Positions 43,238-51,144 of a stretch of DNA of 64,000 bases are shown here, piece by piece. The translations under genes were made by a program, and so were the position numbers. Location: contig BJHS01000002.1 of NCBI GenBank assembly GCA_014193315.1, forward strand, positions 124,001-188,000, read 5' to 3'. The notes beneath the pieces are model-generated. The model had not been told where the DNA came from and searched no databases. It was given only the letters and a program-made list of their open reading frames with translations. Numbering within the stretch: position 1 is the stretch's first letter; each line of letters starts with the position of its first letter. Source of the stretch: Verrucomicrobiota bacterium (GTDB lineage: Bacteria > Verrucomicrobiota > Verrucomicrobiia > Opitutales > UBA953).

Positions 43238-44572
43238 TCAGCGGGTCTTCTTGAGGCGCTCCCCGGCCACGGCGGCCACGAAACGGACTTTGGTGGGCAC
43301 CTTATGCGGGGCGAGCTGGGAACGGCAGGCGGAGCGGAGCGCCGAGCGGACGACTTCCTCGTCCTGCCCGGCCGCGAGGACCACGTCGACCGTGACCGTC
43401 TGGCCGGTCAAGGCGCTCGGCGTGCCGGCGACCCGGCAGTCCAAGACCCCGGGTACAGCCAACACCACGGCCTCGACCTCGACGGGCATGAGCTTCTCGC
43501 CGCCGACATTGATCTGCTCGCCGAGTCGACCCAGAATCCGGATCGCCCCATCCGCACGCGTCTCGACTCGGTCGCCCGTGCGGAACCAACCATCGGCGGT
43601 GAAGCGCTCGTTCGAATCGTTGAGGTAACCGGCGATCTGGGTGCGACTACGCAGCCAAAGCTCGTCGGCGACCACCTTCCACTCCAGGCCAGGGTCGTCG
43701 AGCCGGAGAAAGGTGGAGTCGACATCGGGGCTTTCGGTCCGGTAGATGCCGGTCTCACTCGTCCCGAAGGTCTGGATGAAGCGCACGCGCGGGAAAGCCG
43801 CGCGCAGGCGGAGCAGGAGGCTCTCGGGCATCGGCTCGGTACCGTAGGTGATCACGCGGAGGGAAGCCAGTTCTACGCCGGGCGTCTCCGCGGCCAGCAG
43901 GAGGTTTAGGAAGGTCGGGGAGGCGGGAAGCACGGCCACCCGATGACGCGCGATCGCGGCGACGACGGCGGCGACGGAACGATCGGCGGGGACGACCAAC
44001 AGGGCCCCGACGGCTAAGGTGCCGAAAAGGGTGTTCAATCCACCGATGTGGTCGAAACCCAACAAGGCCAGCACGGGCAACTGGTTGGGACGGCGGGATT
44101 CATAGGTGGCGAGCATGGCGCCAAAATCCTGCACCATCGCCTTGGGTCGGCCGCTGGTGCCGCTGGAGAAGAGCACGAGTCCGGCGGCCCCGCGGGCGGC
44201 CAGCGCGCGGAGCAACGCGTGCGCGGGGGGCTCATCCATCCGCGGCAGCAAGTTCCCGCCGAGGCCATCGGTGGCGACGACCCACTGGACATTGACCTCC
44301 GCCAGTTTGGCGGGGTGCTCGGCGGCGTTACCCGATAGTGGGACGGCGAAGTGCCCCGCCTCCGCCAACGCCAGCAACCAAGCGGTCGCGGCCGGCCCAT
44401 GCCCACCGATGACGGCGAAGGTCGTCGGCTGGACGAGCCCCAGCGCCGCCAGCGAGCGCCGCGCGTCGTCGATCAGCCCGGCCAGCTGCGCGAAGGAGAC
44501 GACCCCAAAAGCCCCGGCGAGGGCGGGGCGCGGACCGAAGGCCGCGCAGCGACTGGCGAGCCAGGAAATCAA
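43238..44572 (-). CDS. AMP-dependent acyl-CoA/ACP synthetase (ANL superfamily)
   Basis: A 444-residue adenylate-forming enzyme. Diagnostic motifs are LVLFSSGTSGRPKAMVQDF (P-loop), IQTFGTSETGIYR, GWFRTGDRVETRADGAIRILGR and INVGGEKLMPVEVEAVV, with a C-terminal lysine near VAGERLKKTR. It is shorter than typical acyl-CoA ligases (~520-550), mainly at the N-terminus. Between an SDR and the Wzy-like gene, with a carrier protein two genes up, it most likely activates an organic acid for loading onto ACP. Its ATG overlaps the SDR stop by 4 bp. The acid is unknown. Confidence 0.88.
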   Translation of the reverse strand: MISWLASRCAAFGPRPALAGAFGVVSFAQLAGLIDDARRSLAALGLVQPTTFAVIGGHGPAATAWLLALAEAGHFAVPLSGNAAEHPAKLAEVNVQWVVATDGLGGNLLPRMDEPPAHALLRALAARGAAGLVLFSSGTSGRPKAMVQDFGAMLATYESRRPNQLPVLALLGFDHIGGLNTLFGTLAVGALLVVPADRSVAAVVAAIARHRVAVLPASPTFLNLLLAAETPGVELASLRVITYGTEPMPESLLLRLRAAFPRVRFIQTFGTSETGIYRTESPDVDSTFLRLDDPGLEWKVVADELWLRSRTQIAGYLNDSNERFTADGWFRTGDRVETRADGAIRILGRLGEQINVGGEKLMPVEVEAVVLAVPGVLDCRVAGTPSALTGQTVTVDVVLAAGQDEEVVRSALRSACRSQLAPHKVPTKVRFVAAVAGERLKKTR

Positions 44573-45267
44573 GCGGGGGGGAAATCTCCGAGGTAATGGA
44601 TAGACCCATTCGCCAGATGCGGGTCGAGGGCATGGCCCAAAAGGAAGTCGACGGCTTCGGCGATCGTGGTGCCGGCGGGCCGGCCAATCCGCTGGTTCAG
44701 CCGGGCCAGCGGCGCCGCGCCCACCGCCTTGGTCAAACGGGTATCGACCGGGCCGAGCCCGACGGCCGCGATGACGAGGCCTTGCGGCGCGAGCTCGCGG
44801 GCGGCGACACGGGTGAGCGCCTCGACGGCCGCCTTGCTGGCGACATAAGCTGCCTCGCCTTCCAAGGCCAGCGGCACGGCCACGGTGGTGACGTTGATGA
44901 TGCGTCCGCGCCGGGCGCGCACCATCGCCTTACCCACCGTCTGGAGGCAATGGAAAGTCCCCAGGTAGTTGACGCGTATCAGGTCGGCGGCCACCTCTGG
45001 CGGCGTGAGCAAGAGCGCGTTCATCGCGGCGGCCCCGGCGTTATTGATGAGGAGGTCGATGGTGGCTCCCCCCGCCGTGATGGCGGCGACCGCGGACCGG
45101 ACGGCCACCGGATCACCCACATCAACCGCCTGCGCGACGAAGCCCGGCGGCGCCCACGCGTCGGGCTGGCGCGAAAAACCATGCACAGTCCAGCCTTGGG
45201 CGAGCAAGCGCTCGGCGAGGGCGCGACCGAGGCCGCGGGAGGTGCCGGTGATCAGGGCGAGGGGCAT
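44569..45267 (-). CDS. Short-chain dehydrogenase/reductase (FabG-like)
   Basis: A 232-residue classical SDR. It has the cofactor loop ALITGTSRGLGRALAERLLA, LLINNAGAAAMNALL (NNAG), the catalytic serine/threonine region IINVTTVAVPLALEGEAAYVASKAA with the YVASK Tyr-Lys pair, and VGLGPVDTRLTKAVG. Position between a carrier protein and an AMP ligase fits a 3-oxoacyl-ACP reductase. A sugar or other ketone reductase is also possible. The Ser before the Tyr is replaced by Thr-Thr in VTTVAVP, a modest variation. Confidence 0.88.
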   Translation of the reverse strand: MPLALITGTSRGLGRALAERLLAQGWTVHGFSRQPDAWAPPGFVAQAVDVGDPVAVRSAVAAITAGGATIDLLINNAGAAAMNALLLTPPEVAADLIRVNYLGTFHCLQTVGKAMVRARRGRIINVTTVAVPLALEGEAAYVASKAAVEALTRVAARELAPQGLVIAAVGLGPVDTRLTKAVGAAPLARLNQRIGRPAGTTIAEAVDFLLGHALDPHLANGSIHYLGDFPPA

Positions 45268-45269
45268 GC

Positions 45270-45578
45270 TTAGGCGGGAGGCATCGCCCCGAGGGTGGCG
45301 ACGATGTGATCGGCCAACAGGCCGGCGCGACGGAACGGGGACGTCAACCGGCTCATCGCCTTCTCATCGGCGAGCACCACGTCGCGGCCCGTGGCACGGC
45401 GGATATCTTCCTCGAGGTCGGCGATCAACGTCACCAGCCCGATGCTGTCGAGCTGCGCGGTCTCACCGAAGAGACGCGTCTGCTCGTCGGCCCGCTCCAA
45501 TTCGGGCTTACCGAGCTCGCGGCCCAAGGCGGCGAGCCGATGGAGGACGAGTTGCAAGGCTTCGGGACGGGTGAGCAT
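45270..45578 (-). CDS. Acyl carrier protein-like, second copy
   Basis: A 102-residue helical protein with the carrier signature ETAQLDSIGLVTLIADLEED, Ser45 being the likely phosphopantetheine site. The second helix is acidic, as in ACPs. The C-terminal ~25 residues (FRRAGLLADHIVATLGAMPPA) extend beyond a minimal ACP. It lies 2 bp from the SDR gene and 7 bp from the glycosyltransferase gene. Together with the ligase and SDR it forms a small acyl-activation unit separate from the KS-III/ACP pair 7 kb away in the same operon. Confidence 0.78.
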   Translation of the reverse strand: MLTRPEALQLVLHRLAALGRELGKPELERADEQTRLFGETAQLDSIGLVTLIADLEEDIRRATGRDVVLADEKAMSRLTSPFRRAGLLADHIVATLGAMPPA

Positions 45579-45585
45579 CGGGGAA

Positions 45586-46800
45586 TCAGGCGGCCGCCTC
45601 GAGGGTCGCGACGAACTGGGCGGCTAGGTCGACCCGGGCGAACCGGGTCTCGGCGAGTTGACGCGCGGCGGCGCCTTGCCGGGCCCTCCGGGCGGGGTCA
45701 GCGGCCAGCGCCTGCAGCGCATCCGCGAAGGCGACCGGGTCGCCCGGCGGAACCACCTGCCCCGCATCGTTCGCGACGATGAGTTCGGCCAACCAACCCG
45801 GGTAGTTATTGACGACCGGGATACCGGCCGCGGCGTAGTCGAAAAATTTGTTGGGCGATGTACCGTCGTAGAAGGCCGGGAGATCGCGCAGCACCATCAG
45901 CCCGCAATCCAACGAGGCGGTGACCGCCCCGAGCTCCGTCTTGGGCATCGGCGGGAAGAAGCGGCAAGCGTCGAGGCCTTCGCTCCGGGCCAGGGCTGCG
46001 AGACGCGCCTTCTCTTTGCCGTCGCCGATGAAAACGAGCTTCACCCTCCGGTCCCCGCGGCGGCGCAGCTCGCGCGCGACGTCCAACATGGCGTCGAGAC
46101 CGTTAGCCGGACCGTGCGCACCGGTGAAACCCGCGAGAAAATCGTCGGGCTGGCATCCCGGCAAGGTACAGGGCCGGCGAAGCGAGGGGTGGAAAGTCTC
46201 GAGGTCGGCGCCGTTCGGGATCATGACCACGCGCTGCCGCGGCGAAGCCCGCCGACGGATGCCGGCGACGATGCCCGGGGAAAGCCCGATGACCGTATCC
46301 GCGGCGCGGTACGCCGCGAGTTCCAACGCGGACATCCCCCCCAGCAAGAAGGGATTACGCAGGCCCAAAGCCCGCGGTAATTCCGGCCAAAGGTCGCGCA
46401 CCTCGAAGACGAAAGGCAGCCCCCGGCTGGCCTGAGCGACCAAACCCGGCAAAGCTGCCGTCAACGGGGTCGAGGTCGCAAAGACCAAGTCGGCCTCGAG
46501 CGTCAGCGCCAGTTCCGCCGAGACCGCGGCGAAACGCAGGAAGGTCGCGGTGCGGCGGGCGACACCGTCGCGATTCGCATACGGCAAGGGCAACGAAAGG
46601 ACATCAAGCCCGTCGACTTCGCCGCGATGCCAGCCTCGCTGGGCGTCAAAAGGCAGGTCGAGCCCCGACTGGGCATGGGCCCCGCACACCATCGTCACCC
46701 GGTGCCCGCGAGCGAGCAAGGCGCGCGCGAACTCGTACGAGCGCGTCCCGGCGGAACCTGCTGGGGTCGCGAAATGTTGATGGAAGTAGAGCACGCGCAT
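45586..46800 (-). CDS. Glycosyltransferase family 4, WbuB-like
   Basis: A 404-residue GT4 enzyme that resembles WbuB-type proteins, associated with transfer of N-acetylated amino sugars in O-antigen synthesis. MRVLYFHQHFATPAGSAGTRSYEFARAL is the characteristic start, and PFVFEVRDLWPELPRALGL is the WbuB-type DLWPE motif. Donor-domain motifs VVMIPNGADLETFHP, VKLVFIGDGKEKARLAAL and GTSPNKFFDYAAAGIPVV follow. It precedes wecB by 9 bp. In many loci wbuB neighbours WecB-type epimerase genes, in line with transfer of a 2-acetamido sugar. Confidence 0.9.
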   Translation of the reverse strand: MRVLYFHQHFATPAGSAGTRSYEFARALLARGHRVTMVCGAHAQSGLDLPFDAQRGWHRGEVDGLDVLSLPLPYANRDGVARRTATFLRFAAVSAELALTLEADLVFATSTPLTAALPGLVAQASRGLPFVFEVRDLWPELPRALGLRNPFLLGGMSALELAAYRAADTVIGLSPGIVAGIRRRASPRQRVVMIPNGADLETFHPSLRRPCTLPGCQPDDFLAGFTGAHGPANGLDAMLDVARELRRRGDRRVKLVFIGDGKEKARLAALARSEGLDACRFFPPMPKTELGAVTASLDCGLMVLRDLPAFYDGTSPNKFFDYAAAGIPVVNNYPGWLAELIVANDAGQVVPPGDPVAFADALQALAADPARRARQGAAARQLAETRFARVDLAAQFVATLEAAA

Positions 46801-46809
46801 CGCGATGAC

Positions 46810-47964
46810 TCAGAGGGGCGCGCGCTCGAGGATGGCCCGGATCCGGGCGGCGGCCTGACCGTCGCCGTAAGGGTTGCGCAACTGGGCGCGCCGGGCGTAT
46901 TCCGCCGGATCCCCGAGAAGTCGCGCGGCCTCGGCGAGGATGCGGGCCGGGTCCGTGCCGACGAGCACGCAGGTCCCGGCGGCCACCCCTTCGGGCCGTT
47001 CGGTGTTGTCGCGCATCACCAGGACCGGCTTGCCGAGCGAGGGCGCCTCTTCCTGCACCCCACCCGAGTCCGTGAGCACGAACGTGGTGCGGTCCAGCAA
47101 CCGGATGAAATCCAGGTAGTCGACCGGGGCGACCAAGGCGACGCGAGGGTTGCCCTGCAGCAAGCGCTGCACCGGCTCCTGGACCTGCGGGTTCAGGTGC
47201 ACCGGGTAAAGCACACCCAACCCGGGATGCTCCTCCGTCAAGCGGCGGATCGCCTGGCAGATGCGTTCAAACCCTTCGCCAAAAGATTCGCGGCGGTGAC
47301 CGGTGACCAAAATCCACGGCGCCCCGCCGGGCGACAGGTAGCGCTGCGCGAACGCGGCGGGGATCCCCAACCGGGCGGCGAAGTCCGGCAACTCGGCGGG
47401 AGCCAACCGGGCGCGCTCACGGGCGCCGAGCAAGGCGTCGACGACCGTGTTGCCCGTGACATGGCAATCGTCCGGGGCGATCCCTTCGCACAGCAGGTTG
47501 GCCCGCGCCCCCTCGGTCGGGCAGAAATGCCAGCGCGCCAGGGTGGACGTCACCCGGCGGTTCATCTCCTCGGGGAAAGGCGTCCTTAAAGAAGTTGTGC
47601 GCAGGCCCGCTTCGACATGCCCGACCGGGATGCCCGAGTAGAAGGCGGCCAAGGCGGAGCCCAGCACGGTCGTGGTATCCCCTTGGACGAGCACGACGTC
47701 GGGGTGATGGCGGTCCAGCCAGCCGCACACGGCGGTCACGACGCGACCGGTGAGCTCGGGCAAGGTCTGTCCTGGCTGCATGAGGTCGAGGTCATGGTCG
47801 GCCTTCAGCCCGAACGCCCCAAGCGCTTGATCGAGCATCTGCCGATGCTGGGCGGTGGCGACCAATACCGGGCGGAGCTGCGTCGACTGGCGCAAGGCGA
47901 AGTAGACCGGGGCCATCTTGATGACCTCCGGGCGGGTACCGACGATAAGCGCGACGGTGCGCAT
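46810..47964 (-). CDS. wecB: UDP-N-acetylglucosamine 2-epimerase (non-hydrolysing)
   Basis: A 384-residue enzyme that interconverts UDP-GlcNAc and UDP-ManNAc. Motifs are VGTRPEVIKMAPVYFAL, VQGDTTTVLGSALAAFY, VGHVEAGLRTT, FPEEMNRR, GNTVVDALL, VTGHRRESFGEG and VLTDSGGVQEEAPSLGKPVLV, all diagnostic. The start at MRTVALIV is chosen; the longer frame to 48189 is antiparallel to the heparinase-like gene. With wecC close by, the product pair gives UDP-ManNAcA for the repeat unit. Confidence 0.95.
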   Translation of the reverse strand: MRTVALIVGTRPEVIKMAPVYFALRQSTQLRPVLVATAQHRQMLDQALGAFGLKADHDLDLMQPGQTLPELTGRVVTAVCGWLDRHHPDVVLVQGDTTTVLGSALAAFYSGIPVGHVEAGLRTTSLRTPFPEEMNRRVTSTLARWHFCPTEGARANLLCEGIAPDDCHVTGNTVVDALLGARERARLAPAELPDFAARLGIPAAFAQRYLSPGGAPWILVTGHRRESFGEGFERICQAIRRLTEEHPGLGVLYPVHLNPQVQEPVQRLLQGNPRVALVAPVDYLDFIRLLDRTTFVLTDSGGVQEEAPSLGKPVLVMRDNTERPEGVAAGTCVLVGTDPARILAEAARLLGDPAEYARRAQLRNPYGDGQAAARIRAILERAPL

Positions 47965-47966
47965 GT

Positions 47967-49916
47967 TCAGAGCGGGTAACACGGGGGCTGGAGAGGGTCG
48001 GACGAAAGCGGGTAAGGTTGCTCGTCGATGTGCAGGACGCCGGCTTCGAGCCGGAGGCGGGCGCCGAGCGCGGTCGCGAAGAAAACCGTCGGGCCCGCGG
48101 CGCCGATGCGGCGGGTCCACGCCGGGGCCTTCTGGCCATAACGCGCGGACTGCCAGCCCTCGCCGGTCGCAGGGTCGGCGGTGAGCCAAGCCTCCGTCGA
48201 AGCCGTCGAGCAGGCGACGGCCAACCCGGCGAGCCGCTCGCGGTCGCGCCCATGCCAGCGAAGCTCGACCGCTTCACCAAGGGCGGCCCCCGTCACGCGG
48301 TCGACGATCACAAACCCACCCGGCACTCGGAGGATCGCCCGGGCGATCCGCTCGCCGCGGTCGCCATCGAGGTAGGCGGCGAGCCCGCCAGGATAACGCC
48401 CGCAGGGGCGCCAAGGCAGCCACAAGAAACGGCCGGCCCGGCGCATCGGCTCCCGCCCGCCGACAGTGACGACATTATGGAAGCACGCGGCGGCGAAGCC
48501 TTCGCCCGGGAAGCCCGGGGCGTGGTACGAAAAAGTCCCGGGATCCTCCGCGAACAGCCGCCCATCCCAGCGCAACGTGACATGCAACTGGTCGGCATGG
48601 GCGGGACGGTGGCGGAAAACCTGCGGGGCGCGGAAGAAAAGCGTGCCGCGCGGGTGGCGGCGGAGCGCGACGCCGGCGAGACGGTGATCGGGCTCCGGCT
48701 CCCCGAGCCAGGACGCGGTCGCCGGCGATGGCCCGAGCAACGCGAGGCTGGCCTCATCCCACGGCCCGGGGGCGAGCCGGTCGCCGACGAAGAAGGCGAG
48801 CGCCGTCCCGACCGCCGGGCGGAAGTCTTCGTAGCCGGCGTTGGCTAAAGGGAAAAGGTCGGCGCCATCATCGGCCCCGTAACGGGGGACGGTGCCATCT
48901 GCTTCCAAGAGCTCGGCCAAAAAAACCGTCGCCCGCCGCGCCGCGCCGCGCACCGTGGGCGGCAAGGTCGTGCCCCGCGCCCGTTCGACGAGTTCCGCCC
49001 AGACGAATAGTTGCAGAAGCAAGCGATGATAATTCGAGGAGTGCTGGCTGAAGCCGCCCTCCGCATCGACGAGGTCGGCCGTCTGGGCGACCAACGCCCG
49101 CCGACCCTGCTCCACCCAATCGCCCGCGCCAGGGAGCTCCGGCCAAAAGGTCCCGGCCGTCATCAAGCCGATGGCTTCGGCGATCCCATGGTTGTTCGCC
49201 TGCGAGAGCGCGTAGCCCAGGTGCGCGCGGATCCGCTCCGCCGTCACCGCCGCGACTCGCCGCAAGGCGCCGCGCCGCGCCGCCGTGGAGGCCGGATGAG
49301 CACCAAAGGCTTGCTCGGCATAGGCCAACGCGATGAGCCGGAAGGTCGCTTCCTGCCCGCACACCCACTGCGGGCCGCGGTGGGGCGGGTTGAGCGCCAT
49401 CCAGTCCGCCAATAAATCCCAGAAGCGCTCGACGAAACGGGCCTCGCCGGTCCGCCACCAGGCGCGGACCAAGGGGTAGACCCAGGCGCAACGCGAAAGC
49501 TCCCACACGCCTTTGATGTCGCCCTGGCCCGCATCGCCGATCCGCGACCAATGCCGGTCCGCGGCGACCGGCTCGCCGCCCAAGTGGTTGACGGTCCAGC
49601 GAGTCGGGCCAGTGGCGGAGACGACCCGACCGGAGAAAAGGCGGAACTCCCCCCGCCCGATGGCCCGGGCTTCCTCGCGCGGCCCGTGCCCGGCGGCGAG
49701 GTCATAACGCTCGAGCCAAGGCGTCCACGCCGGGAGCGCCGCCTGCGCCACCGGTAAGCGAGGCACGAAAGGTCCGACCGGTGCGGCCGGCTCGAAACTC
49801 GACCAAGCCCGCATCGGCGTCCGCCAAGCCAGTAGCCCAAGCCGTCTCTGCGCCGCCAACAGGAGACGCTGAGCGACCCAACGAGGGCCGAGGTGCTTGA
49901 ACAGCGGGGTCAACAC
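47967..49916 (-). CDS. Heparinase II/III-like polysaccharide lyase family protein
   Basis: A 649-residue protein of the alginate-lyase/heparinase II/III family. The N-terminal ~350 residues are an alpha-toroid (TVNHLGGEPVAADRHWSRIGDAGQGDIKGVWELSR, quoted in part; LANNHGIAEAIGLM-type ANNHG segment; GGFSQHSSNYHRLLLQLFVW). The rest is a beta-sandwich (YGADDGADLFPLAN, RHRPAHADQLHVTLRWDG, FHNVVTVGGREPMR). Such proteins are frequent inside uronate-containing polysaccharide operons, where they may trim or edit polymer. No signal peptide is evident, so export is uncertain. Confidence 0.85.
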   Translation of the reverse strand: MLTPLFKHLGPRWVAQRLLLAAQRRLGLLAWRTPMRAWSSFEPAAPVGPFVPRLPVAQAALPAWTPWLERYDLAAGHGPREEARAIGRGEFRLFSGRVVSATGPTRWTVNHLGGEPVAADRHWSRIGDAGQGDIKGVWELSRCAWVYPLVRAWWRTGEARFVERFWDLLADWMALNPPHRGPQWVCGQEATFRLIALAYAEQAFGAHPASTAARRGALRRVAAVTAERIRAHLGYALSQANNHGIAEAIGLMTAGTFWPELPGAGDWVEQGRRALVAQTADLVDAEGGFSQHSSNYHRLLLQLFVWAELVERARGTTLPPTVRGAARRATVFLAELLEADGTVPRYGADDGADLFPLANAGYEDFRPAVGTALAFFVGDRLAPGPWDEASLALLGPSPATASWLGEPEPDHRLAGVALRRHPRGTLFFRAPQVFRHRPAHADQLHVTLRWDGRLFAEDPGTFSYHAPGFPGEGFAAACFHNVVTVGGREPMRRAGRFLWLPWRPCGRYPGGLAAYLDGDRGERIARAILRVPGGFVIVDRVTGAALGEAVELRWHGRDRERLAGLAVACSTASTEAWLTADPATGEGWQSARYGQKAPAWTRRIGAAGPTVFFATALGARLRLEAGVLHIDEQPYPLSSDPLQPPCYPL

Positions 49917-49920
49917 GACT

Positions 49921-51141
49921 TCAGGTGATCATCCCCCGGGTGTCGACCAGAGGTTTACCGCCGAGGTCTGCGCGCCGGAGCGCGGCGAAGGCGCGGTGGT
50001 CGACGAGCAAGGCGACGAGCTCGGCGCGAGCGAGGGCCGTCGGCAAATCCAGTAATTCCGCCCGACCGACCAAGCCAAGCGGCAAGGCCCGGATGTTTGG
50101 CTCCACGGCGAGGACGCGATACCCCTCGGCCGCCAACTGGGTGGCGATGGCGAGCGCCGGCGATTCCCTCAGGTCATCGACGTTGGCCTTGAAGCTCAGC
50201 CCGAGGCAGGCGATCGCCGCGCCGCGCGGGGCTTGCGCCCGGATCCGGGCCAGCACGTGGGCCGGCTTGGCGTCATTCACCTCCCGCGCGGTGCGGAGCA
50301 ACCGCGACTCCGCCGGCGCAGCGTCGACGATGAACCACGGGTCCACCGCGATGCAATGCCCGCCGACGCCCGGACCGGGCTGGAGGATCTTCACCCGCGG
50401 GTGGCGGTTCGCGAGGCGGATCAACTCCCAGACATCGACGCCCAACTTGTCGCAAATCATGGACAGCTCATTGGCGAAGGCGATGTTGACGTCGCGGAAG
50501 GCGTTCTCGGTCAGCTTGGCCAGTTCGGCGGTGCGGGCGTCGGTCACGAAGATCTGCGCGGTGCAGAAGGTCTCGTACAAGGCCTTGGCGCGGGCCGAAG
50601 CCTCGGGCGTGAGCCCGCCGACGATCCGGTCGTTGGCGATGAGTTCCTTGAGCATCTGCCCCGGCAGGATACGCTCGGGACAGTGCGCATACAGCAAGCC
50701 GGGGACCACGCGACCGAGGCGCGCCAACTCCGCCTCGACCCAAGCCTTGACCTTCTCGGTCGTACCGACCGGCGAGGTGGACTCCAGCACGATGAGGTTA
50801 CCCGCCGCCACGACCGGGGCGAGCGAGCGAGCGGCCGCCTCGACGAAGCCCAGGTCCGGGCGGCGCGCGCCGTCGGCCGCCACCACGAAGGGCGTCGGCA
50901 CGGCGATGATGAACGTCTCGGCGGGCCCGGGGAGCCCGGCGGCGTGGAGATTACCCGACTGGACGGCCGCTCGCACGAGCACGTCGAGGTCGGGTTCTTG
51001 GATATGAATGCGCCCGCGGTTGATGGTCTCGACGACCGCGGGAACGACATCGACGCCGAGGACCGCGCGGCCCTTGGTCGCGAAGATCGAGGCGGTGGGC
51101 AGGCCGATGTAGCCGAGGCCGAGGACGCAGATCGAGGTCAT
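49921..51141 (-). CDS. wecC: UDP-N-acetyl-D-mannosamine dehydrogenase
   Basis: A 406-residue UDP-sugar dehydrogenase (WecC group). It has ICVLGLGYIGLPTASIFATKG, LESTSPVGTTEKVKAW, YAHCPERILPGQMLKELI, IVGGLTPEASARAKALYE and LTENAFRDVNIAFANELS. The catalytic cysteine lies in PGPGVGGHCIAVDPWF. The enzyme oxidises UDP-ManNAc to UDP-ManNAcA with two NAD+. It lies in the same operon as wecB, separated by the heparinase-like gene. Confidence 0.95.
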   Translation of the reverse strand: MTSICVLGLGYIGLPTASIFATKGRAVLGVDVVPAVVETINRGRIHIQEPDLDVLVRAAVQSGNLHAAGLPGPAETFIIAVPTPFVVAADGARRPDLGFVEAAARSLAPVVAAGNLIVLESTSPVGTTEKVKAWVEAELARLGRVVPGLLYAHCPERILPGQMLKELIANDRIVGGLTPEASARAKALYETFCTAQIFVTDARTAELAKLTENAFRDVNIAFANELSMICDKLGVDVWELIRLANRHPRVKILQPGPGVGGHCIAVDPWFIVDAAPAESRLLRTAREVNDAKPAHVLARIRAQAPRGAAIACLGLSFKANVDDLRESPALAIATQLAAEGYRVLAVEPNIRALPLGLVGRAELLDLPTALARAELVALLVDHRAFAALRRADLGGKPLVDTRGMIT

Positions 51142-51144
51142 GGT

